Assembly (NCBI RefSeq): GCF_016615815.1
Contig: NZ_CP067112.1
Span: 992,001 to 1,056,000, forward strand
Source: Luteimonas sp. MC1572
GTDB lineage: Bacteria; Pseudomonadota; Gammaproteobacteria; Xanthomonadales; Xanthomonadaceae
Direction of reading: 5' to 3'
DNA: 64,000 bases
Shown: piece by piece, positions 1-9,046 of the stretch
Layout: every line of letters begins with the position of its first letter
How positions within the stretch are numbered: position 1 is the first letter of the stretch
The notes under the pieces: generated by a model
Databases searched by the model: none
Told to the model about the DNA's origin: nothing
What the model saw: only the letters and a program-made list of their open reading frames with translations
Made by a program: the position numbers and the translations under genes

Positions 1-230
1 GCAGGGGTGCCGACCTGCGCCAGCGCGCCGACTTCGGCTTCGACTGCAAGCAGCGCGGCGGCTGCCTGGTCATAGCGGGCTTCGGCGCCGTCGCGCAGCG
101 TGCGCAGCGGGTGCAGCAGCCCGTACCACCAGGCAAACGCCGCGAGCAGTGCCAGCATGGTCACCACCATGGCGCGCTCGCGCGCCGCCAGTCCGTGCCA
201 CCAGGCGGCCAGTTGCGTGGTCGTGGTCAT
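1..230 (-). CDS. gspM: Type II secretion inner-membrane protein GspM (N-terminal part, cut by window edge)
   Basis: About 76 N-terminal residues are visible; the rest lies outside the window. The start ATG (228-230) overlaps the gspL stop as ATGA, the coupling used through most of this operon. The protein opens with a short cytoplasmic stretch containing WWHGLAARERAM, where the L-x-x-RER pattern is typical of GspM/XcpZ. A single membrane segment follows at about residues 21-40, and then the start of an Ala-rich periplasmic coiled region. GspM pairs with GspL in the inner-membrane platform of the secretion machine. The call rests on position and N-terminal architecture, since the ferredoxin-like periplasmic domain is not visible. 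Confidence 0.85.
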   Translation of the reverse strand, partial: MTTTTQLAAWWHGLAARERAMVVTMLALLAAFAWWYGLLHPLRTLRDGAEARYDQAAAALLAVEAEVGALAQVGTP

Positions 231-1348
231 GCGCCGGGCTCCAGGGTGATGCCGGTCAGCAGGCCGCCGGGCGCGTCGCTGCCGGTGCCTTCCACCAGTT
301 GCCAGCCATCGGCGGCAAGCGCGCCGCGGATCGCTTCGAGGTCGTCGGGCGTGGTGTGGAACAGGGATGCGCGCAGCCGGTCGCCGCGCTGGTAGTCGAG
401 TGAAGCCAGGTAGGCACCGGGGCGCGACGCCACCGCGGCGAACAGTGCGCCCGATGCGGCGACGAAGGCCTGCGGAGCACGCGCGGCGTCGAGCTGCGCC
501 CGCAGCGCCGCGGAATCGGTGCTCGCCGCGGCGGCGGACGGCAGCGCCTGCTGCACAGTCTCCGCCGCGCGCTGCTGCAGGCCGCGTGCGGCAAGCTCGA
601 GGCGCAGCGCCTGCGCGGCCACCAGCAGCAGCGGCGACGCGAGCAGCGCCGCCAGCAGCCAGGCCATCCGGCGTCGGTTGGCAGGGCGCGCGCGGGTTGC
701 GGCGGGCGCGAACCTGCCCTGCAGCAGGTCGATTTCGGGCTGCAGGGCACGCGCGACGAGGCTGTCGATGCCATCCGAGGGAAGCGCTTGCTGCGCGCGC
801 CCGGCGAGCACGCGCGCGGCGAGCGAAGGCTCGGCGCTGAACGCCAGCGCGGTGCCGCGCGCCAGGCAGCGGTCACCGGCGTCGAACACGCGTATGTCGG
901 TGTCGGCGTCATCGCCCGCGATGGGTACCGGCAGCAGCAGCTGTTCCGGCACCACGGCATCGGCGTGCATGCCAAGCGCCGCGGCGCGTGCCAGCCACTC
1001 GTGCATCAGGCGTGGATCCAGCGCAGCCGCCATGCGGGTGGCCTGGCCGCCATCCGGCGCCAGCGCCACGTGCAGGTCGTCGGGGCGCGCGAGGCGCGCG
1101 GCGAGCAGCGCACGCGCGGCGGCCAACGCCTGTGCGCCGCTGCGCGCGGGCAGCTCCAGCCAGTCGATGCGTACCTCCGCGCCCGGCACCACCAGAACCG
1201 TGTGTTGCGCCCCGTCGAACGAGGGCGGATCCGGCGGCGTGGCAGGCACAAGCGCGGTGCGCGCCAGCACGCGGCCGTCGTCGCCGAGATGGAAACAGGT
1301 GGCGTCCGCCAGCGGGTCCGCTGGCAACCACAGGATGCGCGTGCTCAT
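227..1348 (-). CDS. gspL: Type II secretion protein GspL
   Basis: Predicted 373 residues. It is an inner-membrane platform protein whose cytoplasmic actin-like domain recruits the ATPase GspE and whose periplasmic part pairs with GspM. A soluble N-terminal half (about residues 1-220, starting MSTRILWLPA) is followed by one hydrophobic segment at about 225-247 (AWLLAALLASPLLLVAAQAL) and a periplasmic C-terminal domain. I chose the ATG at 1346-1348 because it overlaps the gspK stop as ATGA; an ATG 15 bases upstream is also possible. Sequence conservation in GspL is low, so the call leans on architecture and on its place between gspK and gspM. Confidence 0.9.
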   Translation of the reverse strand: MSTRILWLPADPLADATCFHLGDDGRVLARTALVPATPPDPPSFDGAQHTVLVVPGAEVRIDWLELPARSGAQALAAARALLAARLARPDDLHVALAPDGGQATRMAAALDPRLMHEWLARAAALGMHADAVVPEQLLLPVPIAGDDADTDIRVFDAGDRCLARGTALAFSAEPSLAARVLAGRAQQALPSDGIDSLVARALQPEIDLLQGRFAPAATRARPANRRRMAWLLAALLASPLLLVAAQALRLELAARGLQQRAAETVQQALPSAAAASTDSAALRAQLDAARAPQAFVAASGALFAAVASRPGAYLASLDYQRGDRLRASLFHTTPDDLEAIRGALAADGWQLVEGTGSDAPGGLLTGITLEPGA

Positions 1349-2322
1349 TCGTCGTGGGTCCATCGTCGTGCCAGCAGCCGCACCGGGCCGCCGGGGTCGT
1401 GTTGCAACAGGGCGCTCAGCACCACTTCGGCGCCGCCATGCTCGACCTCCGAGCGCAGCGTGAAGTAGCGCGTGCGCAGCCGCACCTGCTGGATTTCCGG
1501 GTCGAGTGCCACGGCCGCGGCCAGCGCGGGCTGCGCCCAGAACGCGGCGATGTCGCGCCAGCCGTCCGCCGGGCGCGAGGCGATCACCCGCCTTGCCGCC
1601 TCGATGTCGAGCGCGTTGTCGGTGAGCATGGCGAGGATCACGGCGTCGTCGTCCTCGAGGGTATTGAGGTTGACCGGCGCGAGCGCGGCATCGGGCAGGG
1701 CGCAGACGTGCCGGCGCAGGCGCATGTAGGCGTCGTCATCGTGGCCGGCGACGGCGCGCAGCTCGCTGACCTCGGCCAGCAGGGTGCCTGCGGTGCGGTA
1801 GGCGGGCACGCGCGCGGCGTAGGCGGCATCTTCGGCACCGGACGCGCGCGGCAGGTTGTCGCTGTCGATCCAGTCGACCAGCGCGTCGACCATGCTGCCT
1901 GCCTGTGCCGCGTTGAACCCGAGTGCCTTCAGCAAGGCGAGGTACTGGCGAACGCCCGCTTCGCGCACAGACCACTGGCCCACCGCGCCCTCGACCACGC
2001 TGTTGAGGTTGAAGCAGGCGGTGCCGTCGTCCACGCGCACGCGGATCGCGCCGTCGTCGATCGGAAACACGAACGGGCGGCCGTTCCAGCCGCCTTCGAG
2101 GGTGGTGCGGCCGTCGGGCCTGGCCAGCTGCAGGATGCGGCCGCGCGCGAGCTCCTCGGTGCCGAGTGCGAACCACTGCGCCTGTGCCAGCGCCTGCGCG
2201 TTGCCGGTGCGGCGCAGGCCGAAGCGGATGTCGTCCATCACCGCCACCAGCAGCACCGTCATCACCGCCACCAGCAGCAGCACGGTGAGCAGGGCGGCGC
2301 CGCGTTCGCGCGCGGCGCTCAC
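1345..2322 (-). CDS. gspK: Type II secretion minor pseudopilin GspK
   Basis: About 325 residues. GspK is the large minor pseudopilin that caps the I-J-K tip complex of the pseudopilus. The start is GTG at 2320-2322, overlapping the gspJ stop as GTGA. The N-terminus reads SAARERG followed by AALLTVLLLVAVMTVLLVAV, a prepilin-peptidase site after Gly. Position +5 is Thr rather than Glu, and absence of Glu5 is the known hallmark of GspK among pseudopilins. The body has the expected alpha-helical insert, and motifs such as CFNLNSVVEG and PVNLNTLEDDD are typical of the family. An open frame extends upstream through gspJ to 3111 but is an overlap artefact. Confidence 0.95.
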   Translation of the reverse strand: MSAARERGAALLTVLLLVAVMTVLLVAVMDDIRFGLRRTGNAQALAQAQWFALGTEELARGRILQLARPDGRTTLEGGWNGRPFVFPIDDGAIRVRVDDGTACFNLNSVVEGAVGQWSVREAGVRQYLALLKALGFNAAQAGSMVDALVDWIDSDNLPRASGAEDAAYAARVPAYRTAGTLLAEVSELRAVAGHDDDAYMRLRRHVCALPDAALAPVNLNTLEDDDAVILAMLTDNALDIEAARRVIASRPADGWRDIAAFWAQPALAAAVALDPEIQQVRLRTRYFTLRSEVEHGGAEVVLSALLQHDPGGPVRLLARRWTHDE

Positions 2323-2948
2323 GGCGTGGTCCCCGGCAGCAGGAAGCGCTGGCGGACATCGCCGATATCGTCCAGCACCAGTTCCAGCTCCACCGCGCGC
2401 GGCAGGCTGGCGGCGCCGCCGTGCCAGCCGTCGTTCCAGGCGTCGCCGTCGAAATACGCCACGCGCGCCCGGGTGATGCCGTCGAGCAGCACGCGTGCCG
2501 GCGCCGCGGCAGTGCCGTCCAGCGCGGGTCGCGCGCTGCGCTCGAGGCGGCCGTCGACAATGCGGTATTCCACGTGCTGCAGCGACGCGCGCGGCGCGCC
2601 GTCCGGGTTCTCGTGGCCGCGGCGCACGAACGCGAACAGCGGCCCGGATTCGCCGGGGCGGCCGCCGATGAAGGCGTCGCGCGCGGGCGAGCCGTCGCTG
2701 CGCCGCGCCAGGCGCGTTGCCGCCTGCGACAGGTCGGTGCGCAGCAGGGCGCGCGCGCGCTGGAACTCGCCCAGCCGCGCCATGCGCTCGCGCAGCACCT
2801 GCTGGCTGTCGGCGGCATAGGCCATCACCGCGACGCCGGCGGCGGCGATAAGGCCGAAGATCGCCAGCGACACCATTACTTCGAGCAGGGTGAAGCCGCG
2901 CTGCCGCGCGTCGCCGCCGTCGCGAACCGCCGCACGCGAGGCGCTCAT
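2319..2948 (-). CDS. gspJ: Type II secretion minor pseudopilin GspJ
   Basis: 209 residues. It has a type III (prepilin) signal, with a basic leader ending RQRG and then FTLLEVMVSLAIFGLIAAAG; Glu is at +5 of the mature protein. The C-terminal part (VELELVLDDIGDVRQRFLLPG) matches the GspJ beta-sheet domain. The gene overlaps gspI by ATGA (start 2946-2948) and runs into gspK by GTGA, so the three tip pseudopilins I, J and K are translationally coupled in the order found in canonical operons. Confidence 0.95.
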   Translation of the reverse strand: MSASRAAVRDGGDARQRGFTLLEVMVSLAIFGLIAAAGVAVMAYAADSQQVLRERMARLGEFQRARALLRTDLSQAATRLARRSDGSPARDAFIGGRPGESGPLFAFVRRGHENPDGAPRASLQHVEYRIVDGRLERSARPALDGTAAAPARVLLDGITRARVAYFDGDAWNDGWHGGAASLPRAVELELVLDDIGDVRQRFLLPGTTP

Positions 2949-3340
2949 TCGGCCACACCCCGGAACAGCGCCAGCTCGGCGGCCACGCGCTCTTCGCCCG
3001 GCGGCATGACGGTGATGTCGACGCGCAGCAGCGACGCGTCCGCGGTCGCCGCCACTGTGCGCGTCCAGCGCCAGTCGCGTCCGCCGGCGGTTTCGCTGCC
3101 GTGCGCGTCATCGCCGAGCAGGCGCGTGTCGATCGTCATCGCCTCCACCGCGACGTTGTCGGCCACCACCGCCGCCAGCACGCGCTCCTCGATGGCCACC
3201 GCGGTGCGCGTGCTCTCGCCGGCGAGGTTCAGCAGGCCGAGCACGGCGAGCGCGAACACCGCCAGCGCGACCAGCATCTCGATCAGCGAGAAGCCGCGCG
3301 CGCAGGGGCGGCGCGCCAGGTGCTCAGTGCGCGCCGGCAT
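2945..3340 (-). CDS. gspI: Type II secretion minor pseudopilin GspI
   Basis: About 131 residues from the ATG at 3338-3340, which lies inside the gspH 3' end; an upstream in-frame start at 3364 is less likely. The leader ends CARG, followed by FSLIEMLVALAVFALAVLG, a prepilin cleavage site with Glu at +5. The mature domain contains the tryptophan stretch GRDWRWTRTV seen in GspI. GspI initiates the pseudopilus tip with GspJ and GspK and is processed by the prepilin peptidase, which is not encoded in this window. Confidence 0.93.
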   Translation of the reverse strand: MPARTEHLARRPCARGFSLIEMLVALAVFALAVLGLLNLAGESTRTAVAIEERVLAAVVADNVAVEAMTIDTRLLGDDAHGSETAGGRDWRWTRTVAATADASLLRVDITVMPPGEERVAAELALFRGVAE

Positions 3341-3785
3341 CGACGTCGATCCCGCCGCTGCCATCGACCTTGATCCGCGCGCTGCGGCCTTCGCGCTGCA
3401 GCACCAGCGTCACCGGCTCGCTGGCGCCGGTGGGGTCGAAGCGCACGCTGGCGCGGTCGTGGCCCTGCGGCAGCAGCGGGCGCGTGCCCGGGCGCCACGC
3501 GACCGTCGTGAAGCCCTTGCCGTCCAGCGGCTGCCAGCCGTCGAAGCGCCGGCGCCGGAATTCATAGCCGTGCGCGGTGGCGCCGACTTCGATGCTGCGC
3601 ATGCCGAGGATCGCTTCGTCGCGCGCGTGCGCCAGGCGCGCGCCGAACGCGTCGGCCTCCGCGACCAGCACGTCCTCGCCGGGTGGCAGGGTCAGCGCCA
3701 CGGCCGCGCCGGCGAGCCCGATCACGGCCAGCCCCACTATCAGCTCGACCAGCGTGAAGCCGTGCATGCGCACCAGGGCGTCCAC
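3324..3785 (-). CDS. gspH: Type II secretion minor pseudopilin GspH
   Basis: 153 residues. It starts with GTG (3783-3785) directly abutting the gspG stop codon. The prepilin leader is short (MDALVRMHG), then FTLVELIVGLAVIGLAGAAV with Glu at +5. The C-terminal beta-rich domain (about residues 50-150) fits GspH, the minor pseudopilin that links the tip complex to the main GspG fibre. The gene sits between gspG and gspI as expected. Confidence 0.93.
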   Translation of the reverse strand: MDALVRMHGFTLVELIVGLAVIGLAGAAVALTLPPGEDVLVAEADAFGARLAHARDEAILGMRSIEVGATAHGYEFRRRRFDGWQPLDGKGFTTVAWRPGTRPLLPQGHDRASVRFDPTGASEPVTLVLQREGRSARIKVDGSGGIDVDAGAH

Positions 3786-4250
3786 TCAGCCCCAGTTGCC
3801 GATGTCGGCGCCGTCGCCTTCGCCGCCCTCGACGCCGTCGGCGCCGAACGAGAACACGTCGAAGCTGCCGTCGCGGCCCGGCTGGCGGAACTGGTAGGCG
3901 TTGCCCCAGGGATCGGTCGGCAGGCGGCGGATGTAGCCACCCTTGCGGTAGCGTTCCGGCCGCGCGAGCCCGGCCGGCGCCTTGAGCAGCGCGTCGAGGC
4001 CCTGCGCCGTGGTCGGGTAGGCGAGGTTGTCGAGACGGTAGGTCTCCATCGCCTGCTCAAGCACCGAGATGTCGGCGCGCGCCTTCTCGGTCATGGCGCG
4101 GTCCTGGCTCGGCATGACGTTGATCATCACCACCGTCGACAGCAGGCCGATGATGACGATCGCGACCATCAGTTCGACGAGGGTGAAGCCGGACGCGCGC
4201 TCGGGACGCGTGCGTCGCATGGGACGGATGGTGCTGCGGGGGCGGTGCAT
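3786..4250 (-). CDS. gspG: Type II secretion major pseudopilin GspG
   Basis: 154 residues from the ATG at 4248-4250, chosen because a GGAGA ribosome site lies about 8 bases upstream; a second ATG at 4218-4220 would give a leader of usual length. Cleavage is after ASG, giving mature FTLVELMVAIVIIGLLSTVV with Glu at +5. The C-terminal region contains DPWGNAYQFRQPG and an acidic Ca2+-loop stretch (FGADGVEGGEGDG), both diagnostic of GspG. It is the main subunit of the periplasmic pseudopilus that pushes substrates through the secretin. An open frame reaching back into gspF is spurious. Confidence 0.96.
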   Translation of the reverse strand: MHRPRSTIRPMRRTRPERASGFTLVELMVAIVIIGLLSTVVMINVMPSQDRAMTEKARADISVLEQAMETYRLDNLAYPTTAQGLDALLKAPAGLARPERYRKGGYIRRLPTDPWGNAYQFRQPGRDGSFDVFSFGADGVEGGEGDGADIGNWG

Positions 4251-4264
4251 GTTCGGGTCTCCGG

Positions 4265-5470
4265 TCAGCCGGCCACGAGGGCGTTGAATTGCAGGATGGG
4301 CAGCATGATCGCGAGCACGATCACCGCCACCACCGCGCCCAGCACGATGATGATCAGCGGTTCGAGCAGGCTCATCGCCACGCTGGTGAAGGTGTTGAAC
4401 TCGCGTTCCAGGTAGTCGGCGGCGCGGTCGAGCATCGGCGCCAGGCGGCCGCTGTCCTCGCCGCTGGTGGCCATGTACAGCAGGGTCGGCGGGAACACGC
4501 CGGCGCGCTTCATCGCGCCGGACAGGCTGCCGCCCTCGCGGATCACCTCGACCATGGCCTCCGTGGCTTCGCGCAGCACGCTGTTGCCCACGGTACGTGC
4601 GGTGATCGCCAGGCCCTCGATCAGCGGCATGCCGCTGTCGGCCATGGTGGCCAGGGTGCGTGCCATGCGCGCGGCGTGGACGTCGCGCAGCAGGCGGCCG
4701 AGCAGCGGCAGCCGCAGCACCGTGGCATCGAACGTACGCCGCGGTCCCGGCCGGTGCAGGAGGCGCGCCGCGGCCACGCCCGCCACCGCAAGCAGCACCA
4801 GCAGCGGCAGGCCCCACGCCGCCATCGCGTCGGAGATGCCGATCACGATGCGGGTCAGCAGCGGCAGCGCGCGCCCCATCGATTCGAACTGCTCGACCAC
4901 GCGCGGCACCACGAACGCCATCAGCGCGATCACCACCAGCACCGCGGTCACGGCCAGTGCCGCCGGGTAGACCAGCGCCGAGACCAGCTTGCCGCGCACG
5001 TGCTGCTCGTGCTCCTGCAGGTCCGCCAGGCGCTCGAGGATCGCCGGCAGCGCGCCGGTGCCCTCGCCGGCGGCGACCATCGCCCGGTACAGCGGCGGGA
5101 ACGCCTTGCCCTGGCGCGCCATCGCATCGGAGAGGCGGAAGCCTTCCAGCACGTGGGCGTGGGTGGCCATCACCACCCGGCGCACCGCGGGGCGCTCGGC
5201 CTGGCTGCCGATGGTGCGCAGCGCTTCTTCGAGTGGTGCCACCGCGACCAGGGTCGCGAGCTGGCGGGTCAGCAGGGTCAGGTCCTTGGCGGTGAAGCGA
5301 CCGCGGCCTGGCGCGGTCGTCGCAGGCGTGCTGGCGGCTGCCTCAACGCGCACCGGCAGCAGGTGACGCCGCTCAAGGAGGCGACGCGCATCGGCGGCAC
5401 TGTCGGCCTGCAGCACGCCTTCGCGGCTGCGGCCGTCGACGTCGAACGCGGCGTAGTCAAACGCCGGCAT
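4265..5470 (-). CDS. gspF: Type II secretion inner-membrane platform protein GspF
   Basis: 401 residues, the standard length. It is the polytopic core of the assembly platform and couples GspE ATP hydrolysis to pseudopilus growth. Two T2SSF repeats are visible: one around residues 70-195 (LTRQLATLVAVAPLEEALRT through MAFVVPRVVEQF) and one around 270-395 (ARTLATMADSGMPLIEGLAI through the final hydrophobic helix). The start ATG (5468-5470) lies 14 bases inside the end of gspE. Archaeal and type IV pilus PilC proteins are homologous, but the context is clearly type II secretion. Confidence 0.96.
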   Translation of the reverse strand: MPAFDYAAFDVDGRSREGVLQADSAADARRLLERRHLLPVRVEAAASTPATTAPGRGRFTAKDLTLLTRQLATLVAVAPLEEALRTIGSQAERPAVRRVVMATHAHVLEGFRLSDAMARQGKAFPPLYRAMVAAGEGTGALPAILERLADLQEHEQHVRGKLVSALVYPAALAVTAVLVVIALMAFVVPRVVEQFESMGRALPLLTRIVIGISDAMAAWGLPLLVLLAVAGVAAARLLHRPGPRRTFDATVLRLPLLGRLLRDVHAARMARTLATMADSGMPLIEGLAITARTVGNSVLREATEAMVEVIREGGSLSGAMKRAGVFPPTLLYMATSGEDSGRLAPMLDRAADYLEREFNTFTSVAMSLLEPLIIIVLGAVVAVIVLAIMLPILQFNALVAG

Positions 5471-6956
5471 GGTCGGACTCCTGGCGGGTGACGCGCATGG
5501 CTTCCTCGAGCGTGGTCTCGCCGCGCAGCACCGCGGCGCGCGCGGCGTCGCCGAGGCGGCCGGTGCCGGCGAACGCGGCCGCGGCCAGCGCGTCCTCGTC
5601 GGCCTCGGCGCCGATCAGCTGGCGCATGCGTTCGTCGACGGTCAGCGCTTCGTGGATGCCGATGCGTCCGGCATAGCCGGCGTGGCTGCAGTGCGCGCAG
5701 CCGACCGCGCGGAACACCACAGCACCGGTCGCATCCGGCTGGCCGTCGGCGGCGAGCAGGCGCGCGGTCGCGGCATCCGCCACCACGGGTTCGCGGCAGT
5801 GCCGGCACAGGCGGCGCAGCAGGCGCTGCGCCAGCACCAGGCGCAGGGTGGAGGCGAGCAGGAACGGCTCGATGCCCATGTCGCGCAGGCGGGTGACCGC
5901 GCCGGGCGCATCGTTGGTGTGCACGGTGGACAGCACCAGGTGGCCGGTGAGGCTGGCCTGCACCGCGATCTGCGCGGTCTCCGGGTCGCGCACCTCGCCG
6001 ACCATCACCACGTCCGGGTCCTGGCGCAGGATCGCGCGCAGGCCGGCGGCGAAGGTCATGCCGACACGCGCGTTGACCTGCGTCTGGCCGACGCCGTCGA
6101 TGGCGTACTCGATCGGATCCTCGACGGTGAGGATGTTGCGGCGGCCGTCGTTGAGCGTGGCCAGCGCCGCGTACAGCGTGGTGGTCTTGCCGGCGCCGGT
6201 GGGGCCGGTGACCAGGATGATGCCGTTGGGCACGCGCAGCGCGCGCTGCAGCGCGTCCAGCACGTCCGGCTGCATGCCCAGCTCGGAGAGCGGCAGGCCG
6301 CCCTGGTCCTTGTCGAGGATGCGCATCACCACGCGCTCGCCGCCGCGCGCGGGCAGGGTGGACACGCGCACGTCCAGCGCCTTGCTGCCCATGGTCAGGC
6401 CGATGCGGCCGTCCTGCGGCACGCGCTTCTCGGCGATGTCCAGCCGTGCCATCACCTTGACGCGCGACACCAGCAGCGGCGCGATGCGCGCAGGCAGGCG
6501 CAGCGCCTCGCGCATCACGCCGTCGACGCGCATGCGCACCACCAGCGCGGACTCGAAAGGCTCGACATGCACGTCGGACGCGCCGCTGCGCGCGGCCTCG
6601 GCGATCAGGCCGTTGATCAGGCGGATCACCGGGGCGTCGTCCTGCGCTTCCAGCAGGTCGGCGCTCGCCGGGATGTCGTCGGCGAGCGCGTCGAGGTTGC
6701 CGGGCAGGTCGAGCTCGCCCGCGCCGGCGGCCAGCGCGGCATCGGCGTAGAGCTCCGACAGCCGGCGGTCGAACGCGGAGCGTGGCAGCACCTCCACCTC
6801 GAGCGCGCGGCCGAGGCTGCGGCGTGCTTCGAGCAGTGCAACGGGGTCGGCGTCGTCGCACAGGCCCACGCGCGCGCTCGCCGCGCCGATGCCGAGCAGC
6901 AGCACGCCGTGGCGCTTGGCGTAGGCATAGCTGAAGGCGGGCAGCGGCTCGCTCAT
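5457..6956 (-). CDS. gspE: Type II secretion ATPase GspE
   Basis: 499 residues. It is the cytoplasmic hexameric ATPase that powers pseudopilus assembly. The Walker A motif GPTGAGKTT is near residues 250-258. The Asp and His boxes and the Walker B stretch (VVMVGEVRDPETAQIAVQAS) are intact. The zinc-binding tetracysteine is present as CRHC (about residue 382) and CAHC (about 418). The start overlaps the gspD stop as ATGA. The Cys4 element and the operon distinguish it from PilB/PilT pilus ATPases. Confidence 0.97.
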   Translation of the reverse strand: MSEPLPAFSYAYAKRHGVLLLGIGAASARVGLCDDADPVALLEARRSLGRALEVEVLPRSAFDRRLSELYADAALAAGAGELDLPGNLDALADDIPASADLLEAQDDAPVIRLINGLIAEAARSGASDVHVEPFESALVVRMRVDGVMREALRLPARIAPLLVSRVKVMARLDIAEKRVPQDGRIGLTMGSKALDVRVSTLPARGGERVVMRILDKDQGGLPLSELGMQPDVLDALQRALRVPNGIILVTGPTGAGKTTTLYAALATLNDGRRNILTVEDPIEYAIDGVGQTQVNARVGMTFAAGLRAILRQDPDVVMVGEVRDPETAQIAVQASLTGHLVLSTVHTNDAPGAVTRLRDMGIEPFLLASTLRLVLAQRLLRRLCRHCREPVVADAATARLLAADGQPDATGAVVFRAVGCAHCSHAGYAGRIGIHEALTVDERMRQLIGAEADEDALAAAAFAGTGRLGDAARAAVLRGETTLEEAMRVTRQESDHAGV

Positions 6957-9046
6957 CGCGCGGATCCGGTCCCGGGGGGCAGTGGCGCGGCGTCCGTCGT
7001 CGGGGCCGGGAGCGGTGGCGCGGCGTCAGTCGCGGCGGCAGGCGCCGGCAACGTCGGCGGCGTGGTGCGCAGGTAGTCGCGCACCAGCGTTTCCAGCGCC
7101 GCCTCGCGTTCGCCGGCCACCGGCCCCTGGCTGCGCACCATGTAGTCGTAGCGCGGCGCGGTCATCGCCTGCGCCTCGCGCGCGCTGCGCACGATGGTCG
7201 GGCGGATGAAGATCATCAGGTTGGTCTTGTCGCTGGCGCGCGACTTGTGCCGGAACAGGTTGCCGATGATCGGGATGTCGCCGAGCAGCGGCACCTTGTC
7301 GACGGTGCTGCGCTCGCTCTGGTCGAGCAGGCCGCCGAGCGCGACGATCGCGCCGTCGTCCACCAGCACGCGCGTCTCCAGTTCGCGCTTGTTGAGCACC
7401 AGCTCCGAGAAGTCCTCGCTCACCGGCCCGGCGATCGACGACACCTCCTGGCGCAGGGTGAGCGTGATGCCGCCACCGGCGTTGATCTGCGGCGTGACCT
7501 CGAGCTGGATGCCGACGTCCTGGCGCTGGATGGTGCGGAACGGGTTGCTGTTGCTGTCGCCGAGCACTTCGCCGGTGGTGGTGGGCACCTCCTGGCCGAC
7601 CAGGATCCGCGCCTCCTCGTTGTCGAGGGTGAGGATGGACGGCGTGGACAGCAGGTTGGACGCCGTGTCGCTCTTCACCGCGTCGATGATCAGGCCGAAG
7701 GTGGCGTTGTCGTTGCCGCCGGCGATGCCGCCGAGCGCGCCGTTGAGGCCGAGCAGCGACTGCACCGCGACGTTGCGCGCGATGTCGAGCACGGAGTCGT
7801 CATCGTCATTGCCGCGGATGCGCGCGCGCTGCGCGGCCACGCCGCCGGCGATCGGCATGATCTGCGGGTTGGCGCCCGGGAACTGGGTGGCCAGCACCGG
7901 GATGTTGCTGCCGTCCTTGCCCGCGATCAGCAGCTGCGCGCCCAGCCTGCGCGCGGCGTTGTCGGAGATCTCCACCACGATCGCCTCCACCAGCACCTGT
8001 TCGCGGCGGGTGTCGAGCTGGGTGATGACCTCGGCCAGCAGGCGCTGGGTTTCCGGGTCGGCGTTGATGATCAGCGAGTTCGAGCCCGGGTAGCGCACGA
8101 TCGTGGGGCGCTTGCCCTGGCTGCCGGTGATCACCGTGGCGGTGGCGGCATCGCCCGCCTGCGCGGTCGCCGGGGCGGCGCTGCCGTCCGCGCCGTCGGT
8201 GGCCTGGCCGACGAGCTGCTGCAGCACGGGCAGCAGCTGTTCGGCGCTGGCGTGCTGCAGCTTGACCACGCGCACGTTGCCGGTGCGCTCGGCGCGGCGG
8301 TCGAGCTCGAGGATGGTCTGCACCACGCGCTGCACGACGCGCGGATCGCCGCGCACCACGATCGAGTTGCTGCCTTCCACCGGCAGGATCGACAGCTGGC
8401 CGTTGCGCGCTTCGCCGCCGCTGGCGAACAGGCCGCCGACGGTGGCGGCGACCTCGCGCGCGGAGCTGTTGCGCAGGGTGATGGTGTCGATGCTGGCGGT
8501 GTCGCTGTCGATCTGCGCCACCAGGCCGCGGATGCGGCGCACGTTGTCGGCGTAATCGGCGACCAACAGCGCGTTGCCCTGCGGCGTGGGTACCACCACG
8601 CCGCCGCGGCCGACCAGCGGCTTCAAGGTCTCGGCGGCGATACGTGCATCCACCATCGCCAGCGGCAGCACCTGGGTGGTGAACGCGGAGCCGCCCGAAC
8701 CCGCGCCGGGCTGCTGCGCGGCGATGTCGTCGGGCACCACGCGGTAGGCGCCGCTGCCCGCCGGCACCGCGAGCAGGCCGTTGGCGCGCAGCACCGCCAG
8801 CAGCACGCCGAGCAGCTCGGCCTCGTCCATGGCGCGGTCGCGCGTGACGCTGACCGTGCCCTGCACGCGCGGGTCGATGATGAAGGTGGTGCCGGTGGCG
8901 CGTGCGACGTCCTGGATGAAGGCGCGGATGTCGGCGTCCTGCGCGGTCACGGCGGCGCCGGCGCCGCTGGCCTGCGCCAGTGCGACGGACGGCGGCGGCA
9001 GCGCGAGCGCGATGACGAGAGCGGTGGCGAGGAGTCGCTGTTTCAC
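6953..9046 (-). CDS. gspD: Type II secretion outer-membrane secretin GspD
   Basis: 697 residues with a Sec signal peptide (cleavage near residue 24, after SVALA). The domain order is N0 (DADIRAFIQDVARATG), three N1-N3 KH-like domains to about residue 400, and the secretin barrel with its signature VPLLGDIPIIGNLF near residue 610. An S-domain-like C-terminus rich in Ala and Pro follows. The multimer forms the outer-membrane exit channel; the N0 domain docks on GspC. No lipoprotein pilotin gene is visible in the window. Placement immediately after gspC differs from Xanthomonas xps operons, where xpsD is the last gene. Confidence 0.97.
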   Translation of the reverse strand: MKQRLLATALVIALALPPPSVALAQASGAGAAVTAQDADIRAFIQDVARATGTTFIIDPRVQGTVSVTRDRAMDEAELLGVLLAVLRANGLLAVPAGSGAYRVVPDDIAAQQPGAGSGGSAFTTQVLPLAMVDARIAAETLKPLVGRGGVVVPTPQGNALLVADYADNVRRIRGLVAQIDSDTASIDTITLRNSSAREVAATVGGLFASGGEARNGQLSILPVEGSNSIVVRGDPRVVQRVVQTILELDRRAERTGNVRVVKLQHASAEQLLPVLQQLVGQATDGADGSAAPATAQAGDAATATVITGSQGKRPTIVRYPGSNSLIINADPETQRLLAEVITQLDTRREQVLVEAIVVEISDNAARRLGAQLLIAGKDGSNIPVLATQFPGANPQIMPIAGGVAAQRARIRGNDDDDSVLDIARNVAVQSLLGLNGALGGIAGGNDNATFGLIIDAVKSDTASNLLSTPSILTLDNEEARILVGQEVPTTTGEVLGDSNSNPFRTIQRQDVGIQLEVTPQINAGGGITLTLRQEVSSIAGPVSEDFSELVLNKRELETRVLVDDGAIVALGGLLDQSERSTVDKVPLLGDIPIIGNLFRHKSRASDKTNLMIFIRPTIVRSAREAQAMTAPRYDYMVRSQGPVAGEREAALETLVRDYLRTTPPTLPAPAAATDAAPPLPAPTTDAAPLPPGTGSAR

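Noticed and set aside
1345..3111. 588-codon version of gspK reaching through gspJ and into gspI
   Set aside because: The true GspK N-terminus with its prepilin site begins at 2322; the extension is the off-frame reading of gspJ and gspI.
2421..4415. Plus-strand open frame of 664 codons opposite gspG-J
   Set aside because: It runs antisense to four clear pseudopilin genes and shows only the Arg/His/Ala composition typical of shadows in high-GC DNA.
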